A DNA stretch of 44,887 nucleotides from Acidobacteriota bacterium (lineage in GTDB: Bacteria; Acidobacteriota; Terriglobia; Bryobacterales; Bryobacteraceae): contig JAKAJI010000004.1 of NCBI GenBank assembly GCA_021813825.1, positions 1-44,887 on the forward strand, given 5' to 3'. Numbering within the stretch: the first letter of the stretch is position 1; every line of letters starts with the position of its first letter. The notes beneath the pieces were generated by a model. The model saw nothing but the letters and a program-made list of their open reading frames with translations. It did not search any database and was not told the origin of the DNA. Below, piece by piece: positions 17,636 through 25,899 of the stretch. Position numbers and translations under genes: made by a program.

Positions 17636-18334
17636 ATGAACCCAACACTCCATCTCTCTTCCAATGATTTAGAGAAACTTGCCGCCCTCGACTCGTGCAG
17701 TGTGTCGAATGCGATTGAGACGTTTAACGTTCGGCTCCGAAACGAAGGTTTCATCACCGGCGGAATTCGCTGTATGTTTCCGGGGCTGCCTTCCACCGTC
17801 GGTTACGCCGCCACATGCCGCATCCGCGCCTCGTCGCCTCCGATGACCGGCCGATGCTATTTCAATCGAATGGATTGGTGGAAGTACCTGCTCACGGTCC
17901 CAGCGCCGAGAGTACTGGTCATTCAGGATGTGGATCGCGTTCCGGGGATCGGAGCCTTTGTTGGCGAGGTTCACGCCACGGTTGGACGGGCGCTGCAGTG
18001 CGTCGGTTGTGTGACGAATGGGGCTGTACGCGATCTCGAAGCGGTCGAGGCTACAGGATTTCAACTTTTCGCGGGTAGCGTGAGCGTGTCTCACGCCTAC
18101 GCGCACATTGTGGAGTTTGGGGAACCGGTCGAGATCGGGGCGCTGAAGATCCGATCGGGAGACTTAATTCATGGGGACCGGCACGGTGTGCAGACCGTTC
18201 CCCTTTCAATCGCTTCCGAGGTTCCGCGCGTGGCCGAAGAGATCCGGCGGAGGGAGCAGGAGTTGTTTGCGTTTTGCCGCTCAGCCGAGTTCAGTTTTGA
18301 CCAGCTTGCGGCGCGCTTCCAGGAGCTGAGTTAG
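17636..18334 (+). CDS. RraA-like family protein
   Basis: A 232-residue protein of the RraA/HMG-CHA aldolase fold. Diagnostic parts: an N-terminal helix region with the family's 'S-x-A' pattern (SVSNAIET), GEVHATVGRALQCVGCVTNGAVRD (the family usually has T-x-GAVRD, with the Arg-Asp used for substrate and metal binding), and the later GDLIHGDRHGV loop. Members either cleave pyruvate-derived aldols or, in enteric bacteria, inhibit RNase E; the presence of RD favours an enzymatic role, but the substrate is unknown. It is soluble and cytoplasmic. It precedes the efflux operon, with 36 bases to the adaptor ATG, so it may be co-transcribed, though the link is not functional in any obvious way. Confidence 0.8.
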   Translation: MNPTLHLSSNDLEKLAALDSCSVSNAIETFNVRLRNEGFITGGIRCMFPGLPSTVGYAATCRIRASSPPMTGRCYFNRMDWWKYLLTVPAPRVLVIQDVDRVPGIGAFVGEVHATVGRALQCVGCVTNGAVRDLEAVEATGFQLFAGSVSVSHAYAHIVEFGEPVEIGALKIRSGDLIHGDRHGVQTVPLSIASEVPRVAEEIRRREQELFAFCRSAEFSFDQLAARFQELS

Positions 18335-18370
18335 TAGACAAGTTAGACGAGTTTCATGCGAGGGATTGAC

Positions 18371-19615
18371 ATGGTTAGGAAGATACTGTTGTACGGCAGT
18401 TTCGGCTTGGCTGCGGTGGCCACGACGGTGCTGTCAGGTTGCTCGGCCACTCAGGCGGCGAAGGCCGCCAGCGCGGAACCGGCGGCGCTTGAAGTCGGTG
18501 TTGTGAAAATCGGGAAGAAGGACCTGGGGCGGACGCTCACAGTTTCCTCTGAATTGGTTCCCTTCCAGGAAATCGATGTATTCGCGAAAGAAGCCGGGTA
18601 CGTGCAGAAGTTGTACGTCGACTACGGGAGCCGCGTCAAAACGGGCCAGTTAATGGCGGTGCTCGAGATCCCCGAACTCGAAGCGCAACTGAGACAAGAC
18701 GACGCCGCGATCAAGAACGCCCAGGACATGGTGACGCACTCCGAACACGAGTTGTCGCGAAGCGAAGCCCAGCACAAAGTAGATCAGTTGGAGTTTGACC
18801 GGTTGGATGGAGTAGCCAAGACCAAGCCTGGGCTGGTGGCGCAACAAGAAGTGGACGATGCCGAGGGTAAGGCACTGGGATCAGCAGCGCAGGTAGAGGC
18901 CGCCAAAGCCACGCTTGAAGCGTCGCAAAGCCAACTCGCCGCGGCACAGTCCAAGCGCGAACATGACCAGGCTCTGTTTGACTATTCGAAAATTACCGCT
19001 CCCTTTGACGGCGTTGTGACACAGCGCTACGCCAACTACGGCACGCTGATGCAGGCGGGCACGGGTTCGAGCACGCAAGTTTTGCCACTGGTGCGCCTAT
19101 CGCAGGAAAACCTGTTTCGGCTTGTCATTCCGGTACCTGAGTCTTATGTCCGGTTTATTCATATCGGAGACCAAGTCAGCGTTCGGGTTCCGGCGCTGAA
19201 CCGTGACTTCCCCGGCAAGGTCACGCGCTTCTCAGTAGACGTGAAGGAAGACACGCGCACAATGCACACGGAAGTTGACGTGCCGAACCCGGATGCGACG
19301 CTGATGCCTGGGCTGTACGCCGAGGCGACTCTGACGTTGGACCGCAAGGAGGATGCGCTTGCCGTGCCTCTGCAGGCGGTCGATAAGGGCGACAGTGGGT
19401 CGACGGTTCTGGTCGTCAATGCCTCGGGGAAGATCGTGCAGCGCAAAGTCACGCTTGGCGTCCAGACCGACACCGACGCAGAAGTTCTGGAAGGAATTGC
19501 CGAGGGTGACCAGGTCGTTGTGAGTGACCGCGCCGGCCTGCGGGCGGGAGAGGCGGTGACGCCTCACTTAGTCCAACTCGTCCAATACCAGGGTCAGAAG
19601 GCGTCGGGAGAATAG
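18371..19615 (+). CDS. RND efflux periplasmic adaptor lipoprotein
   Basis: I prefer ATG 18371 (MVRKILLYGSF), which gives a clean lipoprotein signal ending in LSGC and has GAGGGA upstream; ATG 18356 would add five residues. The mature protein has the adaptor order: barrel and lipoyl half (VFAKEAGYVQKLYVDYGSRVKTGQLMAVLE), a coiled-coil hairpin (about residues 95-200, rich in Ala/Gln/Glu), the second lipoyl half (KITAPFDGVVTQRY), a beta barrel (VRVPALNRDFPGKVTRF) and a membrane-proximal domain. It links the inner-membrane RND pump encoded 6 bases downstream to the TolC-like channel after it. Length matches the MexA/AcrA family. The substrate cannot be told. Confidence 0.93.
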   Translation: MVRKILLYGSFGLAAVATTVLSGCSATQAAKAASAEPAALEVGVVKIGKKDLGRTLTVSSELVPFQEIDVFAKEAGYVQKLYVDYGSRVKTGQLMAVLEIPELEAQLRQDDAAIKNAQDMVTHSEHELSRSEAQHKVDQLEFDRLDGVAKTKPGLVAQQEVDDAEGKALGSAAQVEAAKATLEASQSQLAAAQSKREHDQALFDYSKITAPFDGVVTQRYANYGTLMQAGTGSSTQVLPLVRLSQENLFRLVIPVPESYVRFIHIGDQVSVRVPALNRDFPGKVTRFSVDVKEDTRTMHTEVDVPNPDATLMPGLYAEATLTLDRKEDALAVPLQAVDKGDSGSTVLVVNASGKIVQRKVTLGVQTDTDAEVLEGIAEGDQVVVSDRAGLRAGEAVTPHLVQLVQYQGQKASGE

Positions 19616-19621
19616 CAGTCC

Positions 19622-22600
19622 ATGCCGCGTTTTTCTATTCGTAATCCGTACTTCATCATCGTTTGCTGCCTGGCGCTCGTCGTTATCGGCGGCGTGAGTA
19701 TCAGTAATATGCCGGTGGACCTGTTTCCACCGATCAATCTTCCTGAAGTAGTCGCGGCGACGTTCTACTCCGGGATGCCGCCGCAGGACATTGAAACCGA
19801 CATCACGGATCCTCTGGAACGCTTCTTCACGCTGGGAAGCGGAATTGACCATATGGAATCCCGCTCGATGTTGGGCGTCAGCATCATTAAGATCTACTTT
19901 CAGCCCGGCACCAACGCGGACTCCGATGTCACCAGCATCTCGAACCTCGCACTCGCCGACTTGAAGCGGCTTCCGCCGGGAACTCTGCCGCCGGTCGTGT
20001 TGAAGTTCGACGCATCGAGCCTGCCGGTGTGCCTCGTCACGGTGAAAGGCTCCGGACTCACACAGACACAGTTACACGACTACGCGCAGTTTGCGATCCG
20101 CAATCAGATTGCTGTGGTCAAGGGTGCTGAGATTCCGCCGCCGTTCGGCGGAAAGTACCGGCAGATCATGGTGTATGTAGACCCCTACAAGCTGTATTCG
20201 CGGCAACTCAGCCCGATGGACGTCGTGAAGGCAGTCAACAGCAGCAACCTGATTCTGCCCGCGGGCGACGTGAAGATGGGGCCGTATGACTACTACGTAT
20301 ATTCCAACAGCCTCGTCGACAACATGAAGCAGTTGGATGACGCGCCGCTGAAGACCGTTGGCACCAGTTGGGTTTCGGTGAAGGACGTTGGGAAAGCAGA
20401 GGATGCTTCGCAGATTCAGTACAATCTGGTCCGCGTCGATAGCCAGCGCTCCTGCTACATCCCCATCATGAAGCAGGGCGGGGATACGAACACGATTGCC
20501 GTCGTGAACGGCGTCCGGAAACTCACCGAACACCTCTACGACATTCCGTCGCAGATGAAAGCGGTGCTCGTCTTTGATCAATCGGTGTTTGTGAAGAACG
20601 CCCTGAAGACGGTCGCCCACGAAGGGTTGATGGGACTGGTGCTGACCAGCATCATGATTCTCATATTCCTCGGCAGTATGCGCGCAACGATCGCCGTTCT
20701 CCTCTCGATCCCGATTTCGGCCTTGGCGATGTTTGTGGTGCTGTCGCTGCTGGGAGCCACGATCAATACAATGATTTTGGGTGGGCTGGCGCTAGCTCTA
20801 TCCCGCGTCATCGACAACTCGGTTATTTCGCTGGAAAACATTTACCGGCACCTGGAGATGGGCGCCTCGCCAAAAGTGGCGGCCGAAGAGGGTGGCGCCG
20901 AAGTCAACATGGCCGTACTCGCCGCGACGCTCGTTGATGTGGTGGACTTTTTCCCCGTCACGTTCCTGTTTGGTGTGAGTAAATTCCTGTTCTCCGCCCT
21001 GGCGCTGGCGTTCTGCTTATCGCTTCTGGCGTCGTTTGTTGTCGCCATGACCGTCATTCCACTTTTCTGCTCGAAGTTCCTGACCGCGCATCACGGCGCG
21101 GCCGCGCACGGCGAGCCGGGAGAAGAAGGCGCGGACGCGGGCGAAGTCGGGCCCGAAGAGGATCTGACCTGGGGTGGGCGCTTCAATGCTTGGTTCAATC
21201 GAGTGTTTGAGAAGTTCCTAAACTTCTACGAACTCTGGGTCCGGCGGGCGTGCAAAGTGCCGGGCCTCACGGTGGCGTTGCTGGCAGGCCTGTTCTTTGC
21301 CAGTCTTCTCATCTATCCCTTCCTTGGGTTGGCCTTCTTCCCCCAGACGGACGCCGGCCAATTCACCATCAACCTGAAGGCGCCAACCGGCAGCCGGATC
21401 GAGAATACCGAGCAGTATGTCGGGAAGGTGGAAGATCTGATCCGCCACGTGGTCAAGCCGGACGACTTCAAAATGGTCGTGTCCAACATCGGAGTGGTTC
21501 CGGACTTCTCGTCGCTTTACACCACGAACGCCGGTCCGTACACGGCCACGGTGCAGGTTCAGCTCCAGGAAGAACACCGGATCAGTAGTTTCGAATACAT
21601 GGACCGGGTTCGGGAGGCGATGCAGCAGCAGTATCCCGAGCTGCGGACCTTTTTCAGCAGCGGCTCCATGGTGGACGCGATCCTCAATAGCGGCGCCTTG
21701 GCGCCGATCGACGTCCAGGTCGTCAGCCCGCGGCTGCACCAGATTTACGACATCGCGCAGACCCTGTCGACGCGGATCCGGCGGATGCCCGGCGTCGGCG
21801 AGGTCTACATTCCGCAGGACATGAACTATCCTGCCGTGAACCTCGACATCGACCGCGTACACGCCGGCGAACTCGGCCTGTCGCAGAAAGACGTGGTCGA
21901 CAACGTGATCACGGCGCTTAACTCGAATTACCAGATCGCCCCGAACTACTGGGTCGACCGCTCCAACGGTAACGACTACTACCTGACGGTGCAGTACTTC
22001 GAGCATGGCCGGCCGGCCATCCATACCATGGCCGACCTCAAGAACATTCCGCTTCGGGCGCCGAACCTCACACAGCCCACCACGCTCGATTCGGTCGTGA
22101 AGGTTCGTGAGATCCAGACGCCCACGGAGATCGACCACTACCAGATTCAGCGTGTGGTCGACGTGTTCGTGACGCCGAAGGGTGAAGACCTCGGGAAGGT
22201 TCGAACCGAGATTCTCAACATGCTCGCGGCGTCGAAGTCGGAGTTTCCCAGCCAGGTTCGCATCAGCCTGCACGGCATGGTGCAATCGATGCAGGCATCG
22301 TTCGTGAGTTTTGGCTTCGGGTTCTCCATTTCGTTCATCCTGTTGTTCCTGATCCTGATCGCCCAGTTCCGGTCGTTTGTCGACCCGTTCCTTATCATGT
22401 TGGCGATCCCGATGGGTTTCATTGGCGTGCTGGTCATCCTGCCGCTCACCGGAACGACGCTGAACGTGATGTCGTTGATGGGTGTGCTGATGCTCATCGG
22501 CATCGCGGATTCCAACAGCATTCTGATCGTTGATTTCGCGCACCGTCTGGAAGAACAGGGTTTGTCGCCGATGGATGCTGTGATCACAGCCTGCCGGGTG

Positions 22601-22849
22601 CGCCTGCGGCCCATTCTGATGACCTCGCTCGCGACCATCATCGGTATGATTCCGATGGCGTTGAAGATGGGCGAGGGCGCCGAACAGTATGCGCCGATGG
22701 CGCGCGCGATCATTGGCGGCCTGTCTTCGTCCGTCGCCTTCACGGTATTCATCGTGCCGGCGGCTTACTTGCTGGTTTACGGGAAGAAGAATCGGCCGGG
22801 CACCGCGGTTTCCGTGCCACCGACGCTTCCGGAGCCGGCCGGGCACTAA
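19622..22849 (+). CDS. RND efflux pump, inner-membrane subunit (HAE-1 type)
   Basis: A 1075-residue AcrB-like pump with the duplicated 6-helix plan: first helix NPYFIIVCCLALVVIGGVSI, large periplasmic loops, helices 2-6 near 340-490, helix 7 near 560 and helices 8-12 from about 890. Proton-relay positions differ from AcrB. In helix 4 the Asp-Asp pair reads IDNS, so only one Asp remains, and in helix 10 the usual Lys region reads IADSNSILIVDF. The inserted cytoplasmic loop near 495-520 is acidic (GEPGEEGADAGEVGPEED). It exports small molecules by proton exchange and works with the adaptor just upstream and the TolC-like protein just downstream. The HAE-1 assignment is by overall sequence; heavy-metal pumps are less likely. 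Confidence 0.93.
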   Translation: MPRFSIRNPYFIIVCCLALVVIGGVSISNMPVDLFPPINLPEVVAATFYSGMPPQDIETDITDPLERFFTLGSGIDHMESRSMLGVSIIKIYFQPGTNADSDVTSISNLALADLKRLPPGTLPPVVLKFDASSLPVCLVTVKGSGLTQTQLHDYAQFAIRNQIAVVKGAEIPPPFGGKYRQIMVYVDPYKLYSRQLSPMDVVKAVNSSNLILPAGDVKMGPYDYYVYSNSLVDNMKQLDDAPLKTVGTSWVSVKDVGKAEDASQIQYNLVRVDSQRSCYIPIMKQGGDTNTIAVVNGVRKLTEHLYDIPSQMKAVLVFDQSVFVKNALKTVAHEGLMGLVLTSIMILIFLGSMRATIAVLLSIPISALAMFVVLSLLGATINTMILGGLALALSRVIDNSVISLENIYRHLEMGASPKVAAEEGGAEVNMAVLAATLVDVVDFFPVTFLFGVSKFLFSALALAFCLSLLASFVVAMTVIPLFCSKFLTAHHGAAAHGEPGEEGADAGEVGPEEDLTWGGRFNAWFNRVFEKFLNFYELWVRRACKVPGLTVALLAGLFFASLLIYPFLGLAFFPQTDAGQFTINLKAPTGSRIENTEQYVGKVEDLIRHVVKPDDFKMVVSNIGVVPDFSSLYTTNAGPYTATVQVQLQEEHRISSFEYMDRVREAMQQQYPELRTFFSSGSMVDAILNSGALAPIDVQVVSPRLHQIYDIAQTLSTRIRRMPGVGEVYIPQDMNYPAVNLDIDRVHAGELGLSQKDVVDNVITALNSNYQIAPNYWVDRSNGNDYYLTVQYFEHGRPAIHTMADLKNIPLRAPNLTQPTTLDSVVKVREIQTPTEIDHYQIQRVVDVFVTPKGEDLGKVRTEILNMLAASKSEFPSQVRISLHGMVQSMQASFVSFGFGFSISFILLFLILIAQFRSFVDPFLIMLAIPMGFIGVLVILPLTGTTLNVMSLMGVLMLIGIADSNSILIVDFAHRLEEQGLSPMDAVITACRVRLRPILMTSLATIIGMIPMALKMGEGAEQYAPMARAIIGGLSSSVAFTVFIVPAAYLLVYGKKNRPGTAVSVPPTLPEPAGH

Positions 22850-22879
22850 CAACCTAATTCGAGTCTGGAGAAACAAGCC

Positions 22880-24238
22880 ATGCTCTCAAACAAGCGAGCC
22901 GTACTCTGTTTTGCCACCGCACTGCTGGCCGTGGCCTGCTATGGCCAGTCTCAAACTGCGCCGCAGGCCATGCCGCAGACTGCGCCGCCTGGCACCGCTG
23001 CCGGACCGCAGCCCTTGACGCTGAAGCAAGCGGAAGAGATCGCGCTGAAGAATCACCCTCTCATCCTGGCCGCACAGAACGAGGTTCTGACCGCCGACGA
23101 GCACATCGTCGAGAACAAGGCCGCATATTATCCCGTTCTAGACGGAGACCTCACGGGATCCCAGGCGAGCCAGAATGCCCGTCTTGGGGCGGGGTCATTT
23201 GCGATGCCCTATTTGTTCAATCACTTCGGAGCGGGTGTTACCTTCTCGCAACTGATCACGGACTCCGGACGCACTCCAAACCTGGTCGCCAATTCCAAGC
23301 TCAAGCAACAGGCGACGCAACAGGACGTGCTGACAAACAAGTACGACGTTCTTCTCGCGGTGGACCGGGCTTACTTCGAAGTTCTCCGGGCGCAGGCTCT
23401 GGTGAAGGTGGCCGAAGAGACCGTGGCCGCGCGCCAGCTCCTGCTGGATCAGATCACGGCTTTGGCAAATAACAAGCTCCGCTCAGAAGTGGATGTCAGT
23501 TTCGCCGACGTGGACGTTTCCGAGGCGAAGCTGCTTTTAATTCGTGCGCAGAATCAACTCGATAGCCAGCGGGCCGAGCTGGACCGCGCTCTCGGCATCG
23601 ACAAGAACACCGTTTTTGCCCTGGTAGACGAGCCGATGCCGCCGACGCCGCCCGGCACGGTAGATACCCTGATCGATACCGCCGTCAAAAACCGGCCCGA
23701 GTTGGCCAGCCTTCGGTTGACCAGCGACGCGGCGCGGAAGTTCGAGCGCGCCGAGCGCGACCTGTCTTACCCGACAGTGAGCCTCATTGGTGCAGCAGGC
23801 TTCCTGCCTCTGTTTGGCCACGATGGCCCGATCCGCACGCCGTCGGATTATTACGAGGGTGCGGCCGTCAACGTAGACATTCCGATCTTTAACGGTCATC
23901 TGTTCACAGCGCGGCGCGAGGCGGCGCGTTACCAAACCATCGTGGCGGACCAGAAGCTGCGGAATGAAATGGAGCGCATCACGCGTGACGTGCGAGTGGC
24001 CTGGAGTGGCTCGGTCACGTCATTCCAGCGAATTGACGTCACCACGCATCTGGTGGCTGAGGCGTCGCTTTCGCTGCAGTTGGCGCAGGGGAGGTATAAC
24101 CTCGGACTGGGCACGATCGTCGAACTGACGCAGGCGCAACTGAACCTCACGCAGGCCGAGATCGAGAACCTCAACGCGAAATACGATTATCACAGCCAGT
24201 ACGCGGTGCTCCAGTACACCGAAGGACTGCTGCGGTAG
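22880..24238 (+). CDS. TolC-family outer-membrane channel
   Basis: A 452-residue protein with a signal peptide (MLSNKRAVLCFATALLAVACYGQ) and then a Gln/Ala/Pro linker before the outer-membrane-efflux domain. Two TolC repeats are visible: the first from LTLKQAEEIALKNHPLILAA, the second ending in LGLGTIVELTQAQLNLTQAEIENLNAKYDY, the typical helix-loop sequence of these channels. It forms the trimeric outer-membrane duct of the RND system; adaptor and pump precede it in the same operon. The ATG at 22880 has a good ribosome site (ctggagaaacaagcc). The Cys at the end of the signal could be a lipidation site but lacks a clear lipobox. Confidence 0.92.
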   Translation: MLSNKRAVLCFATALLAVACYGQSQTAPQAMPQTAPPGTAAGPQPLTLKQAEEIALKNHPLILAAQNEVLTADEHIVENKAAYYPVLDGDLTGSQASQNARLGAGSFAMPYLFNHFGAGVTFSQLITDSGRTPNLVANSKLKQQATQQDVLTNKYDVLLAVDRAYFEVLRAQALVKVAEETVAARQLLLDQITALANNKLRSEVDVSFADVDVSEAKLLLIRAQNQLDSQRAELDRALGIDKNTVFALVDEPMPPTPPGTVDTLIDTAVKNRPELASLRLTSDAARKFERAERDLSYPTVSLIGAAGFLPLFGHDGPIRTPSDYYEGAAVNVDIPIFNGHLFTARREAARYQTIVADQKLRNEMERITRDVRVAWSGSVTSFQRIDVTTHLVAEASLSLQLAQGRYNLGLGTIVELTQAQLNLTQAEIENLNAKYDYHSQYAVLQYTEGLLR

Positions 24239-24262
24239 ACTGGGAGCCGGTCCAGACCAAAC

Positions 24263-24775
24263 TTGGCGAGCGGCGAGTCAGTATTATTTCGCGAAGAGCA
24301 GAGCTTTCCCCAGCTCCGGCTTCGCATCACCCTGGCAATCCCGCCGCTCATCCTGGGCGGGTTTACGTTCTGGCAAGTTGTGCTGGGACATCCGATTGGC
24401 AAGCAGCCACCGTCGAACGCCTCGCTCATCACGTTGACGATCTTCCTCGTGATTGTTTACCTGCGGCTGGTAACCGTGCGGCTTTCGACCGATGTCACTC
24501 CGGAGCGGATCCGGGTGCGCATGCGTGGTTTCTGGCGCGAGCGGCGCTTGGCTCCGGCCGACATCAAATCCATGAAGGTTATCACGTACGATCCGATCCG
24601 CGAGTTCGGTGGCTATGGCATTCGAAAGACGCGCCGTGGAACGGTAATGATCGCACGTGGCCGCCGGGGCGTTCGCTTGGAACTTTCCAGCGGCGGTGTG
24701 GTTGTGATCGGCTCGACAAAGCCGGACGAACTGCTCAGTGCGATCCGCAAGGCGCGACGGGAGGAAGCGAGTTAG
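24263..24775 (+). CDS. Small membrane protein, PH-like C-terminal part
   Basis: A 170-residue protein with two hydrophobic helices near residues 20-42 (LAIPPLILGGFTFWQVVLG) and 52-70 (ASLITLTIFLVIVYLRLV), followed by a soluble beta-rich part. That part (SMKVITYDPIREFGGYGI...GVRLELSSGGVVVIGSTKPDELLSAIRK) resembles the bacterial PH-like domains found in small membrane proteins of unknown function. The start is given as TTG 24263, 24 bases after the channel gene; no ATG or GTG precedes the first helix, so the start is uncertain. It may belong to the efflux operon by position. No function is assigned. Confidence 0.7.
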   Translation: MASGESVLFREEQSFPQLRLRITLAIPPLILGGFTFWQVVLGHPIGKQPPSNASLITLTIFLVIVYLRLVTVRLSTDVTPERIRVRMRGFWRERRLAPADIKSMKVITYDPIREFGGYGIRKTRRGTVMIARGRRGVRLELSSGGVVVIGSTKPDELLSAIRKARREEAS

Positions 24776-24896
24776 CGAATTTCGCGAAGCGGATGGCCGC
24801 CGCGATCTTTGACCGGGTAGACCGAACCGGTCTGTCCGGGGCCGAGCCTCCGGCCTAGGATGGGAATTGCCAGAGGGGGCGAGTTACACTCGGAGT

Positions 24897-25877
24897 ATGC
24901 CGGCAAGGCGGCTTGTGTTGTTTGCGGTTTTGGCCGCCGCGGCGGCGTCGGCCGCTGTGGTAGTTCTGCGCCGCGCTGATTTACGGGCAAGCGGCTTTTC
25001 AGCGGGCCAGGACGCCTCGCTCGTGTTGCCGGCGGTTGTTCAGCCACAAAAGTTGGTGAACGTGATGGCGCCCATCGAAGGGATTATCGAGGAGTGCTTC
25101 GTTGCCGAGGGTCAGCAGGTGCAGGCCGGCCAAGTGTTGGCGAGATTGGAGAGTTCGCCGTTTGACGGCAAGAACCTTGCGCTGCAGCGGCAGTCCCGCT
25201 CGGCGCGCGAGCGTTCCCAAGAAGCTGACAGCGATCTGAGTGCGGCGCGCATTGACGCCGCCCGCGCGGATGAGGACGCTGCGCGGGCCCAGACCGCTCT
25301 CGCGGCGGCCAGCAGCGCGTATCAGAAGCAGAAGATGCTGTATCAGAACGGTGTGGCCCCGCGGCTCGAGTTTGAGAATGCGGAGCGGACCTTCCGCATG
25401 GCGCTTGCCGACAGCGAGAGCTTGTCCGCACTGGCAAGACAAGCGCATGACCAGGTGGAATCATTGTCGCGAGTGGCGGCCGACGCCCGCCGCGCGGCCG
25501 AGGATATGGCAAAATCCGGAAGCGCGCTCGCACCCGCTGAACTGGATCTCCGTGCCCCGGTCGGAGGAATCGTGATGGCTCGTGTCGCCCGGGCCGGTGA
25601 CGCCGCGGATCCGCAAACGGGACCCGCGTTCCGCATCGCGACCGATCTCCATCGTCTGGACGCAATCGCGGCGGCGCCGCCTGCGGCGATGCGCTGGCTA
25701 CGGCCCGGTCTTGCGGCCGAGGTTGAGATTCCGGGCCCCGTGGGAGTTCCGCTACGGGGTCTGATCCGGGAGGTCGGCACGGGCGGGCGCATCATCGCCG
25801 GCTTCCAGTCCCAAAATTCCACCATTGCGCCGGGCACGCGCGTTCGCTTGATTGTGACGCGGCCTTCGGCGCCCTGA
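24897..25877 (+). CDS. HlyD-type membrane-fusion/adaptor protein, orphan
   Basis: I use ATG 24897 (MPARRLVLFAVLAAAAASAAVVVL), which starts an N-terminal membrane anchor; the ORF track's earlier TTG start at 24867 adds ten unlikely residues. The body has a split biotinyl-lipoyl domain (VMAPIEGIIEECFVAEGQQV and LRAPVGGIVMARVARAGDAA) around a long Ala/Arg/Glu-rich coiled-coil hairpin (about residues 95-210). Such proteins bridge inner-membrane ABC or RND transporters to the outer membrane. No transporter gene is adjacent: fumarase follows 22 bases later. So it either serves a distant transporter or the neighbouring RND system as a second adaptor. 326 residues is usual for the family. Confidence 0.82.
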   Translation: MPARRLVLFAVLAAAAASAAVVVLRRADLRASGFSAGQDASLVLPAVVQPQKLVNVMAPIEGIIEECFVAEGQQVQAGQVLARLESSPFDGKNLALQRQSRSARERSQEADSDLSAARIDAARADEDAARAQTALAAASSAYQKQKMLYQNGVAPRLEFENAERTFRMALADSESLSALARQAHDQVESLSRVAADARRAAEDMAKSGSALAPAELDLRAPVGGIVMARVARAGDAADPQTGPAFRIATDLHRLDAIAAAPPAAMRWLRPGLAAEVEIPGPVGVPLRGLIREVGTGGRIIAGFQSQNSTIAPGTRVRLIVTRPSAP

Positions 25878-25899
25878 GGCGTGTTCCAGAGAAAATCTC

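Noticed and set aside
21218-22876. 552-codon minus-strand ORF opposite the RND pump
   Set aside because: Highly charged His/Arg/Asp/Val composition typical of an antisense frame of a membrane protein gene; no recognisable domain.
24772-25047. Minus-strand ORF of 91 codons ending in GHPLREIR
   Set aside because: The end looks slightly protein-like, but most of it overlaps the adaptor gene antisense and it has no start signal or family match.
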